DNA from: Clostridia bacterium
Lineage (GTDB): Bacteria; Bacillota; Clostridia; UMGS1810
Direction of reading: 5' to 3'
DNA length: 64,000 nt
Assembly (NCBI GenBank): GCA_017502845.1
Contig: JAFVUE010000007.1
Coordinates: 1 to 64,000, forward strand
This document shows positions 54,474-63,496 of this stretch, piece by piece; within the stretch, counting starts at the first letter, position 1; each line of letters starts with the position of its first letter. Made by a program: the position numbers and the translations under genes. Under the pieces are notes generated by a model, which saw only the letters and a list, made by a program, of their open reading frames with translations, had not been told where the DNA came from and did not search any database.

Positions 54474-55556
54474 ATGGCTCCCATAAAAATATTACATATG
54501 GCAGATATTCATTTTGGCAGACCTGCTACAGGGCTGCCTGAAAATCTCCGTGAGATCCGCCGTCAGGAAGTGCGTTCAACATTTTCCAGGGCGCTTTCCC
54601 TTGCCAATGATGAGAATGTGGATGCGGTGCTTATAGCGGGAGATTTGTTTGACACATCTGATACAGATAAGAGTACTCTTAATTTCCTCGCAGGGGAGTT
54701 TAATAAGATATCCCATATCCCTGTTTTCGTCTCTCCCGGTAACCACGATCCCCTTGGAAGTGCATATAACGAACTCAATGCATTGGATTGTCCTAATCTT
54801 ACGGTGTTTGGCAGTGAATGTTCCGTTAAAACTTTCCCTGACAAGAATTTTGCGGTGTATGGCGTTGGTTTTGATAATGAAGTGGTAACGGAACATCTTC
54901 TCGGCAAAATTAAAGCAGAGGATGAAAATGCCGTTAATATTGCCGTTGTCCACGGCGAACTTGTTGCAAGTGGCGTCTATAACCCTATAACCGAAACAGA
55001 TATTGCTTTGAGCGGTATGGACTATGTGGCACTTGGTCATGTTCATACACATCTTGGTATTAATAAATCAGGTAATACATATTACGCATACAGCGGCACC
55101 CTTGAGGGTGGCGGCTTTGACGAGTGTGATGAAAAAGGCGTTATCCTCGGCACCGTTTCAAAGGACGGCTGCGACCTTAAACTCGTTCCTATAAGTAAGC
55201 GTAAGTACCGTACCATTGAGGTGGATGTAACCGACACCGCCACACTTCAGGAGATTATAGAGAAAGTAAAATCTGCAGTTGATAATGCAGATGACCTTTA
55301 TAAGATAGTTCTCACGGGTTGCAGACCTGAAAGAATCCCTCCCGATGTTATAGAGAATGAGATTGATGCATTCTTTGTGAAGACAAAGGATCAGACCCGT
55401 GGTGCATATAACCTTGAGGAACTTTCTGCTGATTACAGTATCGGCGGGATATTTGCAAGAAATGTTTTAGAGAGAATGGCATCCGCTACCGATGACGAGA
55501 AGAACGACCTTCTTCGTGCGGCGGATGTAGTGTTTGATATATTAAATGATAAGTAA
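54474..55556 (+). CDS. Metallophosphoesterase, SbcD/Mre11-like (YhaO type)
   Basis: A 360-residue calcineurin-like phosphoesterase with the five motifs: HMADIHFGR (about 7-15), AGDLFDTSD, VSPGNHDPLG, VVHGELVASG and LGHVHTHLG. It resembles the nuclease subunit of SbcCD/YhaO complexes. No SbcC- or YhaN-like ATPase gene follows, and the next gene is recG, so it may act alone or with a partner elsewhere. GGAGGAGA precedes the ATG. Confidence 0.88.
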   Translation: MAPIKILHMADIHFGRPATGLPENLREIRRQEVRSTFSRALSLANDENVDAVLIAGDLFDTSDTDKSTLNFLAGEFNKISHIPVFVSPGNHDPLGSAYNELNALDCPNLTVFGSECSVKTFPDKNFAVYGVGFDNEVVTEHLLGKIKAEDENAVNIAVVHGELVASGVYNPITETDIALSGMDYVALGHVHTHLGINKSGNTYYAYSGTLEGGGFDECDEKGVILGTVSKDGCDLKLVPISKRKYRTIEVDVTDTATLQEIIEKVKSAVDNADDLYKIVLTGCRPERIPPDVIENEIDAFFVKTKDQTRGAYNLEELSADYSIGGIFARNVLERMASATDDEKNDLLRAADVVFDILNDK

Positions 55557-55568
55557 GAGGAAAGGTTT

Positions 55569-57623
55569 ATGAGTGAGAATAAACTTATAAACTCGCCCAT
55601 CCGTTTTGTGAAAGGAGTGGGCGAGAAACGTGCCGCTCTTTTTAATAAAATCGGCATATTCGATATAGAGGATCTGGTACACTATTTTCCGAGAGAATAC
55701 GAGGACAGACGGCATATATTCAGTATTTCTGCCCTTGCAGAGGGTATGACTTGCTGTATCAAAGCACCTGTGCTCACTATGGCGGCAGAACGCCGTTTCA
55801 AGTACAATCTTTCTGTTTTCTCCCTTGCTATTGATGACGGAACGGGAAGCATAAATGTTTTCTGGTTTTCTTCCCCTAAATATAAACGAAAATTTGAACG
55901 TGGCACAGAATATATTTTCTACGGCAAAGTTGTGAGCCGAAACGGTTGGCTTCAGTTTGAACTTATAGAGGCAGAGGTTGCCAATAAGAATGCAAAGACA
56001 GGTAAGATACTCCCTGTGTACCCTCTCACCAAGGGTATCAATCAGACCAACCTCCGTTCTATGATGGCGTCTGTTATGGATAGCATTGACCGTTTTGAGG
56101 ATGTTCTTCCCCCGTCTGTACTTGCCAAGAATAATCTTATGGATTATGATAAGGCACTTCGCTGCATACATTTTCCTGATGATATGGACGATTTTGAGGC
56201 AGCAAGACGGAGATTCGTATTCGAAGAACTTTTCATTCTCCAACTGTCTCTTAACTATATGAAAGATATCCGTGCCGATGCAGATGGTATAATCTTTCCC
56301 GATATTTCCTGCGGCAGAGAATTTGTTGACTCCCTGCCGTATGAACTGACTTCCGCACAGAAACGTGCTATCCGTGAGATATGCGATGATTTCCAGAGTG
56401 GAAAGCCAATGAACCGCCTTGTTCAGGGCGATGTAGGTAGCGGTAAGACAGTTGTCGCTGCATGTGCTATGCATATTGCGGTCCGTAACGGTTATCAGGC
56501 AGCGCTTATGGCGCCTACGGAAATCCTTGCGGCACAGCATTATAATACGTTCCAAAAATTCTTCGGCGATAAGTTTAAGATAGCACTCCTTACCGGCTCG
56601 GTTTCAGGTAAGAAGAAACTTCTTGATGGCATTGCTAACGGAGAATATGATATAGTTATCGGCACTCACGCCATAATAGAGGATAATGTAGAATTCAAAA
56701 ATCTTGGCTTCTGCGTAACTGACGAACAGCACCGATTCGGTGTAAGTCAACGTTCAAAACTCAGCAGTAAAGCAGAATTCTGCCACGTTCTCGTTATGAG
56801 TGCAACCCCAATTCCGAGAACACTTGCCCTTATCCTTTACGGCGACCTTGATATTACAATTATCGATAGTAAACCTGCAGGCAGACAGGATATTGACACA
56901 TTCTGCGTCAACGATTCTGTACGTGGCAGGGCATACGGATTTGTCCGCAAACAACTTGAAGAGGGCAGACAGGCGTATGTGGTGTGTCCTTTGGTTGAGG
57001 AATCCGAATCCCTTGATGCAGTTGCCAGTGTTCAGTACGCCGAGAAACTGCAAAAGGATGTTTTCCCCGAATACACTGTGGGACTTCTTCACGGTAAGAT
57101 GAAACCAAAGGAAAAAGACGAGGTTATGACGAGGTTCAAAAACGGCGAGATAAATCTTCTCGTTTCCACTACTGTTATTGAAGTAGGTGTGGATGTGCCA
57201 AATGCCAATATTATGGTTATAGAAAACGCCGAACGCTTCGGACTTTCACAACTTCATCAGTTAAGGGGAAGAGTCGGCAGAGGCAATTTCAAATCCTACT
57301 GTGTGCTTATTACCAATAGTCAGAACGATGCTACAAAACAGCGTATGCAGGTTATGACCTCAACCAATGACGGATTCAAGATTTCCCAAAAAGACCTTGA
57401 ACTCCGTGGATGCGGTGAATTTTTCGGCACACGTCAGCACGGACTTCCCGAACTTAAAGTAGCCAATCTCTTTACAGATATTGATATCTTAAAGGATGCA
57501 CAGACACAATGCGAAGAACTTCTGCAAGAGAACCCCCATCTTTACGGCCCCGACTGTGAACGGCTTAAAGAGAGGATAACACATATGTTCGATAAATTTG
57601 ACGGAGCAGATATATTCAATTAA
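55569..57623 (+). CDS. recG: ATP-dependent DNA helicase RecG
   Basis: Branch-migration helicase that reverses stalled replication forks. The 684 residues have an N-terminal wedge (OB) domain, Walker A GDVGSGKT (about 287-294), the DEQH box (about 385-388) in TDEQHRFGVSQRSKL, and helicase motifs ERFGLSQLHQLRGRVGRG near residue 556. The C-terminal TRG motif region is present. GAGGAAAGG precedes the ATG, 12 bases after the phosphoesterase gene. Confidence 0.96.
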   Translation: MSENKLINSPIRFVKGVGEKRAALFNKIGIFDIEDLVHYFPREYEDRRHIFSISALAEGMTCCIKAPVLTMAAERRFKYNLSVFSLAIDDGTGSINVFWFSSPKYKRKFERGTEYIFYGKVVSRNGWLQFELIEAEVANKNAKTGKILPVYPLTKGINQTNLRSMMASVMDSIDRFEDVLPPSVLAKNNLMDYDKALRCIHFPDDMDDFEAARRRFVFEELFILQLSLNYMKDIRADADGIIFPDISCGREFVDSLPYELTSAQKRAIREICDDFQSGKPMNRLVQGDVGSGKTVVAACAMHIAVRNGYQAALMAPTEILAAQHYNTFQKFFGDKFKIALLTGSVSGKKKLLDGIANGEYDIVIGTHAIIEDNVEFKNLGFCVTDEQHRFGVSQRSKLSSKAEFCHVLVMSATPIPRTLALILYGDLDITIIDSKPAGRQDIDTFCVNDSVRGRAYGFVRKQLEEGRQAYVVCPLVEESESLDAVASVQYAEKLQKDVFPEYTVGLLHGKMKPKEKDEVMTRFKNGEINLLVSTTVIEVGVDVPNANIMVIENAERFGLSQLHQLRGRVGRGNFKSYCVLITNSQNDATKQRMQVMTSTNDGFKISQKDLELRGCGEFFGTRQHGLPELKVANLFTDIDILKDAQTQCEELLQENPHLYGPDCERLKERITHMFDKFDGADIFN

Positions 57624-57628
57624 GATAA

Positions 57629-57663
57629 AAACCCCCGTGATTTTCAAAATCACGGGGGTTTAC
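57629..57663 (+). terminator. Bidirectional terminator between recG and leuS
   Basis: AACCCCCGTGATTTT (57630-57644) and AAAATCACGGGGGTT (57646-57660) form a 15-bp palindrome around one base, with A residues to the left and a T-rich right side. It separates two convergent genes. Confidence 0.85.
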
Positions 57664-57674
57664 TTTTGTAATTA

Positions 57675-60131
57675 TTATTTTACAACAATATTTAAGAGGC
57701 GTCCTTTAACAAGGATAGTTTTAAGGATTTCCTTACCCTCTGTGAACTTTAAGATGTTCTCATTTGCGAGAGCAATCGCCTTGATGTCATCTTCTGTAGC
57801 AGAAGCGGCAACATTGATCTTATCCTTAACTTTACCGTTGATCTGGAGTACGATTTCGATTTCGTCTTTAACCAATGCATCTTCGTCGTATTTTACCCAA
57901 TCCTGATTGTGAACGCTTTCCTTACCGCCAAGCATAGCCCAGAGTTCTTCTGTAACGTGGGGGATAAAAGGCGCAAGCATAATAACAACCTTTTCCATAC
58001 ACTCGTTTACAAGTGCAGTGTTGTCGCCTGTGTAAGCGTACATAGCGTTTACAAGCTCCATAATGCTTGAAATTGCTGTGTTGAAGTTGAAACGTGTTCC
58101 GATGTCGTCAGTTGCACGTTTAACTGTGTTGTTGAGTACAAAACGGAGATCCTTGTCGGCAGATGTGAGAGCCGATACATCATATTTATCGCCGAATCTG
58201 AATGTATCTTTTCTGTCGTCGATAAATCTGAATACACGGTTAATAAATCTGTGTGAACCCTCAACTGCAGTATCGCTCCATTCAAGGTCTCTTTCAGGTG
58301 GAGCTGCAAAGAGAATGAAAAGTCGTGCTGTGTCAGCGCCATACTTGTCAATGATTTCGTCAGGGCTTACTACGTTGCCGATAGATTTACTCATCTTTGC
58401 GCCGTCTTTTAATACCATACCCTGTGTGAGCAGGTTTTCAAAGGGCTCGTCGCAGGAAAGATGACCGAGGTCGTGCATTACCTTTGTAAAGAATCTTGCA
58501 TAGAGCAAGTGGAGAATAGCGTGTTCAACACCGCCGATGTACTGGTCAACGTTCATCCAGTAGTCAGCCGCTTCTTTAGAGAATGCTTCGTCAGCGTTTT
58601 TAGGATCGCAATAACGGAGGAAATACCAGGATGAGCAAACGAATGTGTCCATTGTGTCAGTTTCTCTGTGCCCCATTTTGCCACAGATGGGGCAGGGGGC
58701 ATTTACGAAACTTTCGGATGATTTAAGGGGAGATTCGCCCTGACCTGTAAACTTAACATCTTCGGGGAGAAGAACGGGGAGATCGCTCTCGGGAACGGGA
58801 ACTGCACCGTGTTCTTCACAGTAGATAATCGGGATAGGAGCACCCCAGTATCTCTGACGTGAGATGAGCCAGTCGCGGAGACGGAAATTAACTTTCTGTT
58901 CGCCCATTTTGTTTTCGTTGATAAATTCGATAATCTTGGGCATTGCCTCTTTGTTTGTGAGACCGTTGAATTTATCGGAATTAATCATTATACCCTCGGC
59001 TTCAAATGCTGCTTCAAGAGTAGAACCGTCGATGTTGTTGCCGTCGGGGGAGATAACCGCCTCGATGGGGAGATTGTATTTTTTTGCGAAATCAAAGTCT
59101 CTCTGGTCGTGAGCGGGAACAGCCATAACAACGCCTGTGCCGTAGTCGAGGAGAACGTAGTTTGCAAGGTAGAGAGGAATCTTCTTACCTGTTAAGGGGT
59201 TAATCACATACTTGCCTGTGAATACACCCTCTTTTTCAGTATCGGTAGATGTACGTGCAATTTCGTTGAGGAACTGCATCCTCTTGATAAATTCCTTGCA
59301 CTCCGCCTCTGTTTCACTTCCTGCGATGAGTTCGGGAACAATGGGGTGTTCGGGAGCGATTACCATGTATGTAACGCCATAGATGGTATCAGGACGTGTT
59401 GTGAATACTGTGAGTTCTTCGCCTGAACCGTCAACTTTGAATTTAACTTCAGCACCAATGCTCTTGCCAATCCAGTTGGTCTGCATTGTACGAACTTTTT
59501 CGGGCCATCCTTTAAGACGGTCAATGTCTGTAAGGAGTCGGTCAGCATAGTCAGTAATCTTGAAGAACCACTGTTCAAGGTCTTTCTTACCAACTTCTGC
59601 TTTACATCTTTCACAGTGTCTGCCGACAACCTGCTCGTTAGCAAGTACAGTCTGGCAAGATGGACACCAGTTTACATAAGATTTTTTCTTGTAAGCCAGA
59701 TTGTTTTTGAAAAGTTGCAAGAACATCCACTGGGTCCATTTGTAGTAATCCCTGTGGCATGTGGCAACTTCTCTGTCCCAGTCGTAGCTGATACCCATGG
59801 CTTTAAGCTGCTCACGCATATTGTCAATGTTTGCCCAGGTCCAGTTGTTGGGAGCAACACCGTTTTTGATAGCGGCATTCTCTGCGGGGAGACCGAATGA
59901 ATCCCAACCCATAGGGTGGAGAACGTTGAAGCCGTTCATCTTTTTATAACGTGCAACCACATCGCCTATGGAGTAGTTACGAACGTGTCCCATGTGGAGT
60001 TTACCTGAGGGGTAGGGAAACATCTCCAGAGTGTAATACTTGGGCTTGTCGTTGATTTCTGTTTTGAAAGTTTTGGAATCATCCCATACTTTCTGCCATT
60101 TCTTTTCGATTTCGGAAAAGTTGTAGTTCAT
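57675..60131 (-). CDS. leuS: Leucyl-tRNA synthetase
   Basis: Class I aminoacyl-tRNA synthetase, 818 residues. The HIGH signature is seen as HMGH in [15 protein letters not shown] (about residues 45-48) and KMSKS as MSKSIGNVV near 577. The editing domain (CP1) with [11 protein letters not shown] is intact, and an early zinc-type cysteine cluster CPSCQ...CERC is present. The gene ends a six-gene minus-strand string. The start at 60131 agrees with the family opening [17 protein letters not shown]. Confidence 0.97.
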   Translation of the reverse strand: MNYNFSEIEKKWQKVWDDSKTFKTEINDKPKYYTLEMFPYPSGKLHMGHVRNYSIGDVVARYKKMNGFNVLHPMGWDSFGLPAENAAIKNGVAPNNWTWANIDNMREQLKAMGISYDWDREVATCHRDYYKWTQWMFLQLFKNNLAYKKKSYVNWCPSCQTVLANEQVVGRHCERCKAEVGKKDLEQWFFKITDYADRLLTDIDRLKGWPEKVRTMQTNWIGKSIGAEVKFKVDGSGEELTVFTTRPDTIYGVTYMVIAPEHPIVPELIAGSETEAECKEFIKRMQFLNEIARTSTDTEKEGVFTGKYVINPLTGKKIPLYLANYVLLDYGTGVVMAVPAHDQRDFDFAKKYNLPIEAVISPDGNNIDGSTLEAAFEAEGIMINSDKFNGLTNKEAMPKIIEFINENKMGEQKVNFRLRDWLISRQRYWGAPIPIIYCEEHGAVPVPESDLPVLLPEDVKFTGQGESPLKSSESFVNAPCPICGKMGHRETDTMDTFVCSSWYFLRYCDPKNADEAFSKEAADYWMNVDQYIGGVEHAILHLLYARFFTKVMHDLGHLSCDEPFENLLTQGMVLKDGAKMSKSIGNVVSPDEIIDKYGADTARLFILFAAPPERDLEWSDTAVEGSHRFINRVFRFIDDRKDTFRFGDKYDVSALTSADKDLRFVLNNTVKRATDDIGTRFNFNTAISSIMELVNAMYAYTGDNTALVNECMEKVVIMLAPFIPHVTEELWAMLGGKESVHNQDWVKYDEDALVKDEIEIVLQINGKVKDKINVAASATEDDIKAIALANENILKFTEGKEILKTILVKGRLLNIVVK

Positions 60132-60152
60132 AGCTATTACCTCTTTAATAGA

Positions 60153-60500
60153 TTATAAATTTTCAATACTGATCTCCTGTGCATCTGACCACAGACGCTC
60201 AATGGAGTAAAATTCTCTTGAGTTTTCGTTGAATATGTGCACGATCACGTCGCCGTAATCAAGAAGCACCCAACCGGGATTTCCGAGTCCCTCTCTTGCG
60301 GCAGGTTTTATACCCTGTTCAGAGAGTTTCATATCAATTTCTTCGTATATTGCATTCATGTGGGGAGTAGATGTACCCGAGCAGATTATAAAATAATCGC
60401 ATAAGGTAGTCAGTTCTTCAACATGGAGTATCTGTATATTAATGGCTTTTCTGCCGTCAGCGGCGAGTGCCGCAGTTTTCATCAGTTCGTAAGAATTCAT
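60153..60500 (-). CDS. rsfS: Ribosomal silencing factor RsfS
   Basis: Binds L14 and keeps ribosomal subunits apart when nutrients are scarce. The 115 residues include ELTTLCDYFIICSGTSTPHM and GNPGWVLLDYGDVIVHIF, diagnostic of the RsfS/Iojap family. ATG at 60500 follows AAGGAGC. Adjacency to nadD and yqeK is common in Firmicutes. leuS follows after 21 bases. Confidence 0.94.
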   Translation of the reverse strand: MNSYELMKTAALAADGRKAINIQILHVEELTTLCDYFIICSGTSTPHMNAIYEEIDMKLSEQGIKPAAREGLGNPGWVLLDYGDVIVHIFNENSREFYSIERLWSDAQEISIENL

Positions 60501-60520
60501 ATTTTGCTCCTTGGATAATA

Positions 60521-61807
60521 TCATTTCATGTCGCTGCCCACAATAATGGTAACAGAAGTTCCCGTGCGTTTTTCAGCATTGACCAGATAATTGCTGAGGC
60601 CTATTGCTTTGGCAATCTTGGCACCGTCGCCGTTGTCTTTCTTGGCAACTACCACGGTTTGCTCGAACCTTACAGTTGCGGCTTTGTCAACGCTTTTAAC
60701 GTTAAATCCGTATGCTTCAATGTCAGCGACTATTTTATCTATATTGGCAGTTCCGCCGGAACCGTCTATAACATCAACGGATAAAAATCCGTTTCCAAAG
60801 TTTTTCTTGAGTTCAAGGTTTGCAGGTACTGTAAGCATCTGACTGTTGTTACCGATAAGCTGATTGCGGATGGCGAGTTCCTGTGTGCTTATTTCGGCAC
60901 GTTCGGGAGTGAGATACTCCTGTATCATTTGTGCAGTAGCTGCCTTGTCGTTTATAAAGTACCAGGGTCCCAGCGCATTTGTGTCTTCGCCGGGGAGTTC
61001 CATAATCCTGATTGAATCGGGATTTATGCTCAGTATAATCGGCGCATAAGTGAGGAAGTCATCATATTCAAAATTCGTGGTTACGTTGTCTGTAGCGATG
61101 GAAACAAATTCCGGTGCTTTCATCACATTTTTAAGGTCAAGTATCTGGTCGATGGTAGTGCTGATAAATTCTCTCTGTATACCTGTTCTCGAATACTTGC
61201 CGTTTGTGAGAGTCTGTATGTCAACTTCATTATTGTCTTTGCGGAATCTAACAAGTTGTTCCGCTTTGTTGCCGTCAAGTTTTTGCGGACCTTGTTTGAG
61301 ATGGATGTGCAGATCCTGCTCGGGGTCGTCATAATCCATATCAATCGGCACGTTGTATTCAACACCGCCGATAGCGTCTATAATGTCGCGGAACCCCTGT
61401 AAATCTACCAGTATAAACTTATCGACTTCCACACCGGGGAGTATCTGATGTACTTCTTTGAATAACTGTGTTTCTTTATTGTAGCCGTATGCAGAGTTGA
61501 TTTTTTTATCGGATCTTCCGTTGTTTTCTACGTAAGTGTCTCTCGGTATCTGTACAAGAGTGAGAGAATTGTCTATCAGGTTAAGATGAGCAAGTATCAG
61601 TACGTCTGTACGGTAACCTTCTTTGTCAACGCCGCAAAGTAATGTGTTAACGTATGATTTTTGCATGGTTGTATTCTGCAGGTCGGCAAGGTCGCCGTAT
61701 AGCACACGGTTAACCCATGTGATACCTATAAATATAGCGGCAATCAGCGAAAATATTAATGTAAAAAGAAGCGTGAACGATATGTATACTCTTGCTTTGC
61801 GTGACAA
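60521..61807 (-). CDS. LytR-CpsA-Psr (LCP) family protein
   Basis: Membrane-anchored transferase that attaches wall polymers to peptidoglycan. The 428 residues start with a cytoplasmic segment and a helix (about 8-31), then the LCP domain: GVDKEGYRTDVLILAHLNLI, VQIPRDTYVE and the DRR/FVDL-type region DLQGFRDIIDAIGGVEY, with RFRKDNNEVDI. A C-terminal LytR-like domain (about 330-428) is present. The start is TTG 61807 after AGGTGATT. Which polymer it transfers is unknown. Confidence 0.92.
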   Translation of the reverse strand: MSRKARVYISFTLLFTLIFSLIAAIFIGITWVNRVLYGDLADLQNTTMQKSYVNTLLCGVDKEGYRTDVLILAHLNLIDNSLTLVQIPRDTYVENNGRSDKKINSAYGYNKETQLFKEVHQILPGVEVDKFILVDLQGFRDIIDAIGGVEYNVPIDMDYDDPEQDLHIHLKQGPQKLDGNKAEQLVRFRKDNNEVDIQTLTNGKYSRTGIQREFISTTIDQILDLKNVMKAPEFVSIATDNVTTNFEYDDFLTYAPIILSINPDSIRIMELPGEDTNALGPWYFINDKAATAQMIQEYLTPERAEISTQELAIRNQLIGNNSQMLTVPANLELKKNFGNGFLSVDVIDGSGGTANIDKIVADIEAYGFNVKSVDKAATVRFEQTVVVAKKDNGDGAKIAKAIGLSNYLVNAEKRTGTSVTIIVGSDMK

Positions 61808-61812
61808 TTAAA

Positions 61813-62379
61813 TCACCTCTTTTGTTCTATATAAAAATTCCTCGTATCCACCGTGTTGGTGTGAAGTAAAGTTCCTTTTTTCAGCACTGATCTTATAGTA
61901 TTGTCAAGTTGGATAATAAGTGCTTTGTCAATGTCTTCGCAGACAGTGTTTCGTATTTCGTCAACCCACTCGGCTTTTCTCGATGGCTCTGTGCAGTCGG
62001 CGATGAATATAATCTTCGTAAGTAGCGGCATATCAGGTTTGCCTATTGTGTGGTAGTATACCGCATCAAATATTTCTTCGTCGTCAATTCCGTATTCTTC
62101 TTTGAGTAAGTAGGCACCAACAAACCCATGAATCAATCCCGCCTCTTTCTTTGCGGTTTCGTTTAAGCAGATGCCAAATTTGTCGCACATTGCGTACAAT
62201 TCCTCTTTTGGGTAGTTCTTGGCGCAATCGTGCAGAAGTCCTGCGATACGTGCTTTTTCCACATCAGCACCATAGTGATTTGCTATTCTTACGGCTTCTT
62301 CCATCACATTCAGGGAATGGTTAAACCGTTTTTCTTCTAAAGTATTGCGAAGTTTTTCGGTCATTTGCTCAATGGTCAT
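61813..62379 (-). CDS. yqeK: HD-domain phosphohydrolase YqeK
   Basis: A 188-residue HD-fold enzyme with H in KRFNHSLNVMEEAV, HDCAK in GLLHDCAKNYP and further histidines downstream (HGFVGAYLL, YYHTIGKPDM). YqeK enzymes hydrolyse Ap4A and related dinucleotides. Its place between nadD and the LCP/rsfS genes is the normal Firmicutes order. GAGGATT lies upstream of the ATG. Confidence 0.93.
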   Translation of the reverse strand: MTIEQMTEKLRNTLEEKRFNHSLNVMEEAVRIANHYGADVEKARIAGLLHDCAKNYPKEELYAMCDKFGICLNETAKKEAGLIHGFVGAYLLKEEYGIDDEEIFDAVYYHTIGKPDMPLLTKIIFIADCTEPSRKAEWVDEIRNTVCEDIDKALIIQLDNTIRSVLKKGTLLHTNTVDTRNFYIEQKR

Positions 62380-62394
62380 GTTGATAATCCTCTT

Positions 62395-62979
62395 TTATAA
62401 ATAGAGTCCGTTGTTTTTAATATAATCAATCACGTCGGGAGTGGTATATCCGCTTATGTCAAGTCCGTTCTTCACTCTTTCACGGATTGAGGTAGAATCG
62501 ATTTCTACGAGTGGCATATTCACCATAGTTATACGGCAACCCTCATTTTTAAGACGTTCAACCTCTTTTGCGGTGTTTCCCTGATTGGCTCTGTCGCAAA
62601 CGATGAAAGAACAAATCTTTTTAAGTTCGTCCGCATCTTTCCACCTTGATAACTGAAAAAGCGAATCTGCACCGATTATAAAACTGTACTCGTCATCCAA
62701 CGAATTAAAATACTTTATAGTGTTAATGGTGTAGCAATGCTTCTCCTGTAATATTTCATAGGTTGACACAAAAAAAGCAGGATTATTCGCTATTGCAAGT
62801 TCAACCATCTTAAGGCGGTGAACTTTGTCTGTGATGATGTCGCCTTTTTTGTGTGGCGGCTGACCGTTTGGCAGGAAACAAATCTTCTCTGCATCAGTCT
62901 GCTCAAGTACACACTCTGCCATGGCGATGTGTCCCAGGTGAATAGGGTTAAATGTACCTCCGAGGATTGCAATCTTCAT
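62395..62979 (-). CDS. nadD: Nicotinate-nucleotide adenylyltransferase
   Basis: Makes deamido-NAD in NAD synthesis. The 194 residues begin KIAILGGTFNPIHLGHI, with the T/HxGH motif, and carry the C-terminal SSTSIRERVKNG-type signature (IDSTSIRERVK) that binds the nucleotide phosphates. It follows yhbY by two bases. Family length is normal. Confidence 0.95.
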   Translation of the reverse strand: MKIAILGGTFNPIHLGHIAMAECVLEQTDAEKICFLPNGQPPHKKGDIITDKVHRLKMVELAIANNPAFFVSTYEILQEKHCYTINTIKYFNSLDDEYSFIIGADSLFQLSRWKDADELKKICSFIVCDRANQGNTAKEVERLKNEGCRITMVNMPLVEIDSTSIRERVKNGLDISGYTTPDVIDYIKNNGLYL

Positions 62980-62981
62980 AA

Positions 62982-63275
62982 TTATTTCACCAGAACTATC
63001 TGTGGATTTTCTTCCGATCTGCGATATATAATGAATTTTCTGCCGATAACCTGTACGGGATCAGCACCGGTTGCCTCAGCCATTTCGCCACAAGCTTCCC
63101 GAACTTCCAGAGGGCAGTTTTCAAGCACGTGAACTTTAACAAGCTCGTGCATTTCAAGAGCATCGCTTATCTGTTTTACCATATTTGGAACTATGCCAGA
63201 TTTGCCTATTTGAAATGTTGCATTGATGGGGTTGGCAAGACCTCTTAACTGTGCTCGTTGTCTGCTGTTTAACAT
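62982..63275 (-). CDS. yhbY: RNA-binding CRM-domain protein YhbY
   Basis: A 97-residue single CRM-domain protein associated with 50S maturation. It reads LNSRQRAQLRGLANPINATF, then QIGKSGI, and ends VIGRKFIIYRRS, the family pattern with the GKSG loop near residue 24. It is the first gene after the promoter at 63306-63334. GAAAGGAATA lies upstream of the ATG. Confidence 0.93.
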   Translation of the reverse strand: MLNSRQRAQLRGLANPINATFQIGKSGIVPNMVKQISDALEMHELVKVHVLENCPLEVREACGEMAEATGADPVQVIGRKFIIYRRSEENPQIVLVK

Positions 63276-63305
63276 ATGATTATATTCCTTTCAGAACTAC
63301 CTTTT

Positions 63306-63334
63306 ATTATACAATTTTTAGGGGGAGTTGTCAA
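63306..63334 (-). promoter_or_regulatory. SigA-type promoter of the yhbY-nadD-yqeK-LCP-rsfS-leuS string
   Basis: On the minus strand: TTGACA (63334-63329), a 17-nt spacer and TATAAT (63311-63306), both perfect consensus. The -35 box is two bases from the left end of the inverted-repeat element. Confidence 0.85.
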
Positions 63335-63336
63335 CT

Positions 63337-63496
63337 TAGCCGAAACAAAATAATCTGAACCCGCCTAAAACCACGGAATTTCGTCATCTTTCGGATTGTT
63401 GTCATTGACAGGCGTCAGGATTACCGAGTATTTTAACGAAGCAAAAGCGGAAATCCGCCACTGAAAATCGTGGTTTGGATTATGTTGCTTCGGCTA
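63337..63496. mobile_element. 160-bp inverted-repeat (MITE-like) element at the obg 3' end
   Basis: The 25-base ends at 63337-63361 and 63472-63496 are reverse complements at 21 of 25 positions, both beginning TAGCCGAA. Inside, CCACG and CGTGG continue the pairing and a GCGGA/TCCGC hairpin lies nearer the centre. The right end supplies the TAG stop of obg. There is no transposase and no clear target duplication, so a large 3' UTR hairpin is an equal possibility. Confidence 0.45.

Noticed and set aside
55542-56555. 337-codon open frame on the minus strand across recG
   Set aside because: It is antisense to the conserved RecG helicase, without a promoter, ribosome-binding site or recognisable domain.
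63365-63496. TAG reassigned to an amino acid in this organism
   Set aside because: TAG ends other genes here, for example the SpoIVFA-like gene at 25073-25075, and no pyrrolysine genes are seen; Obg already has its normal length at the TAG.
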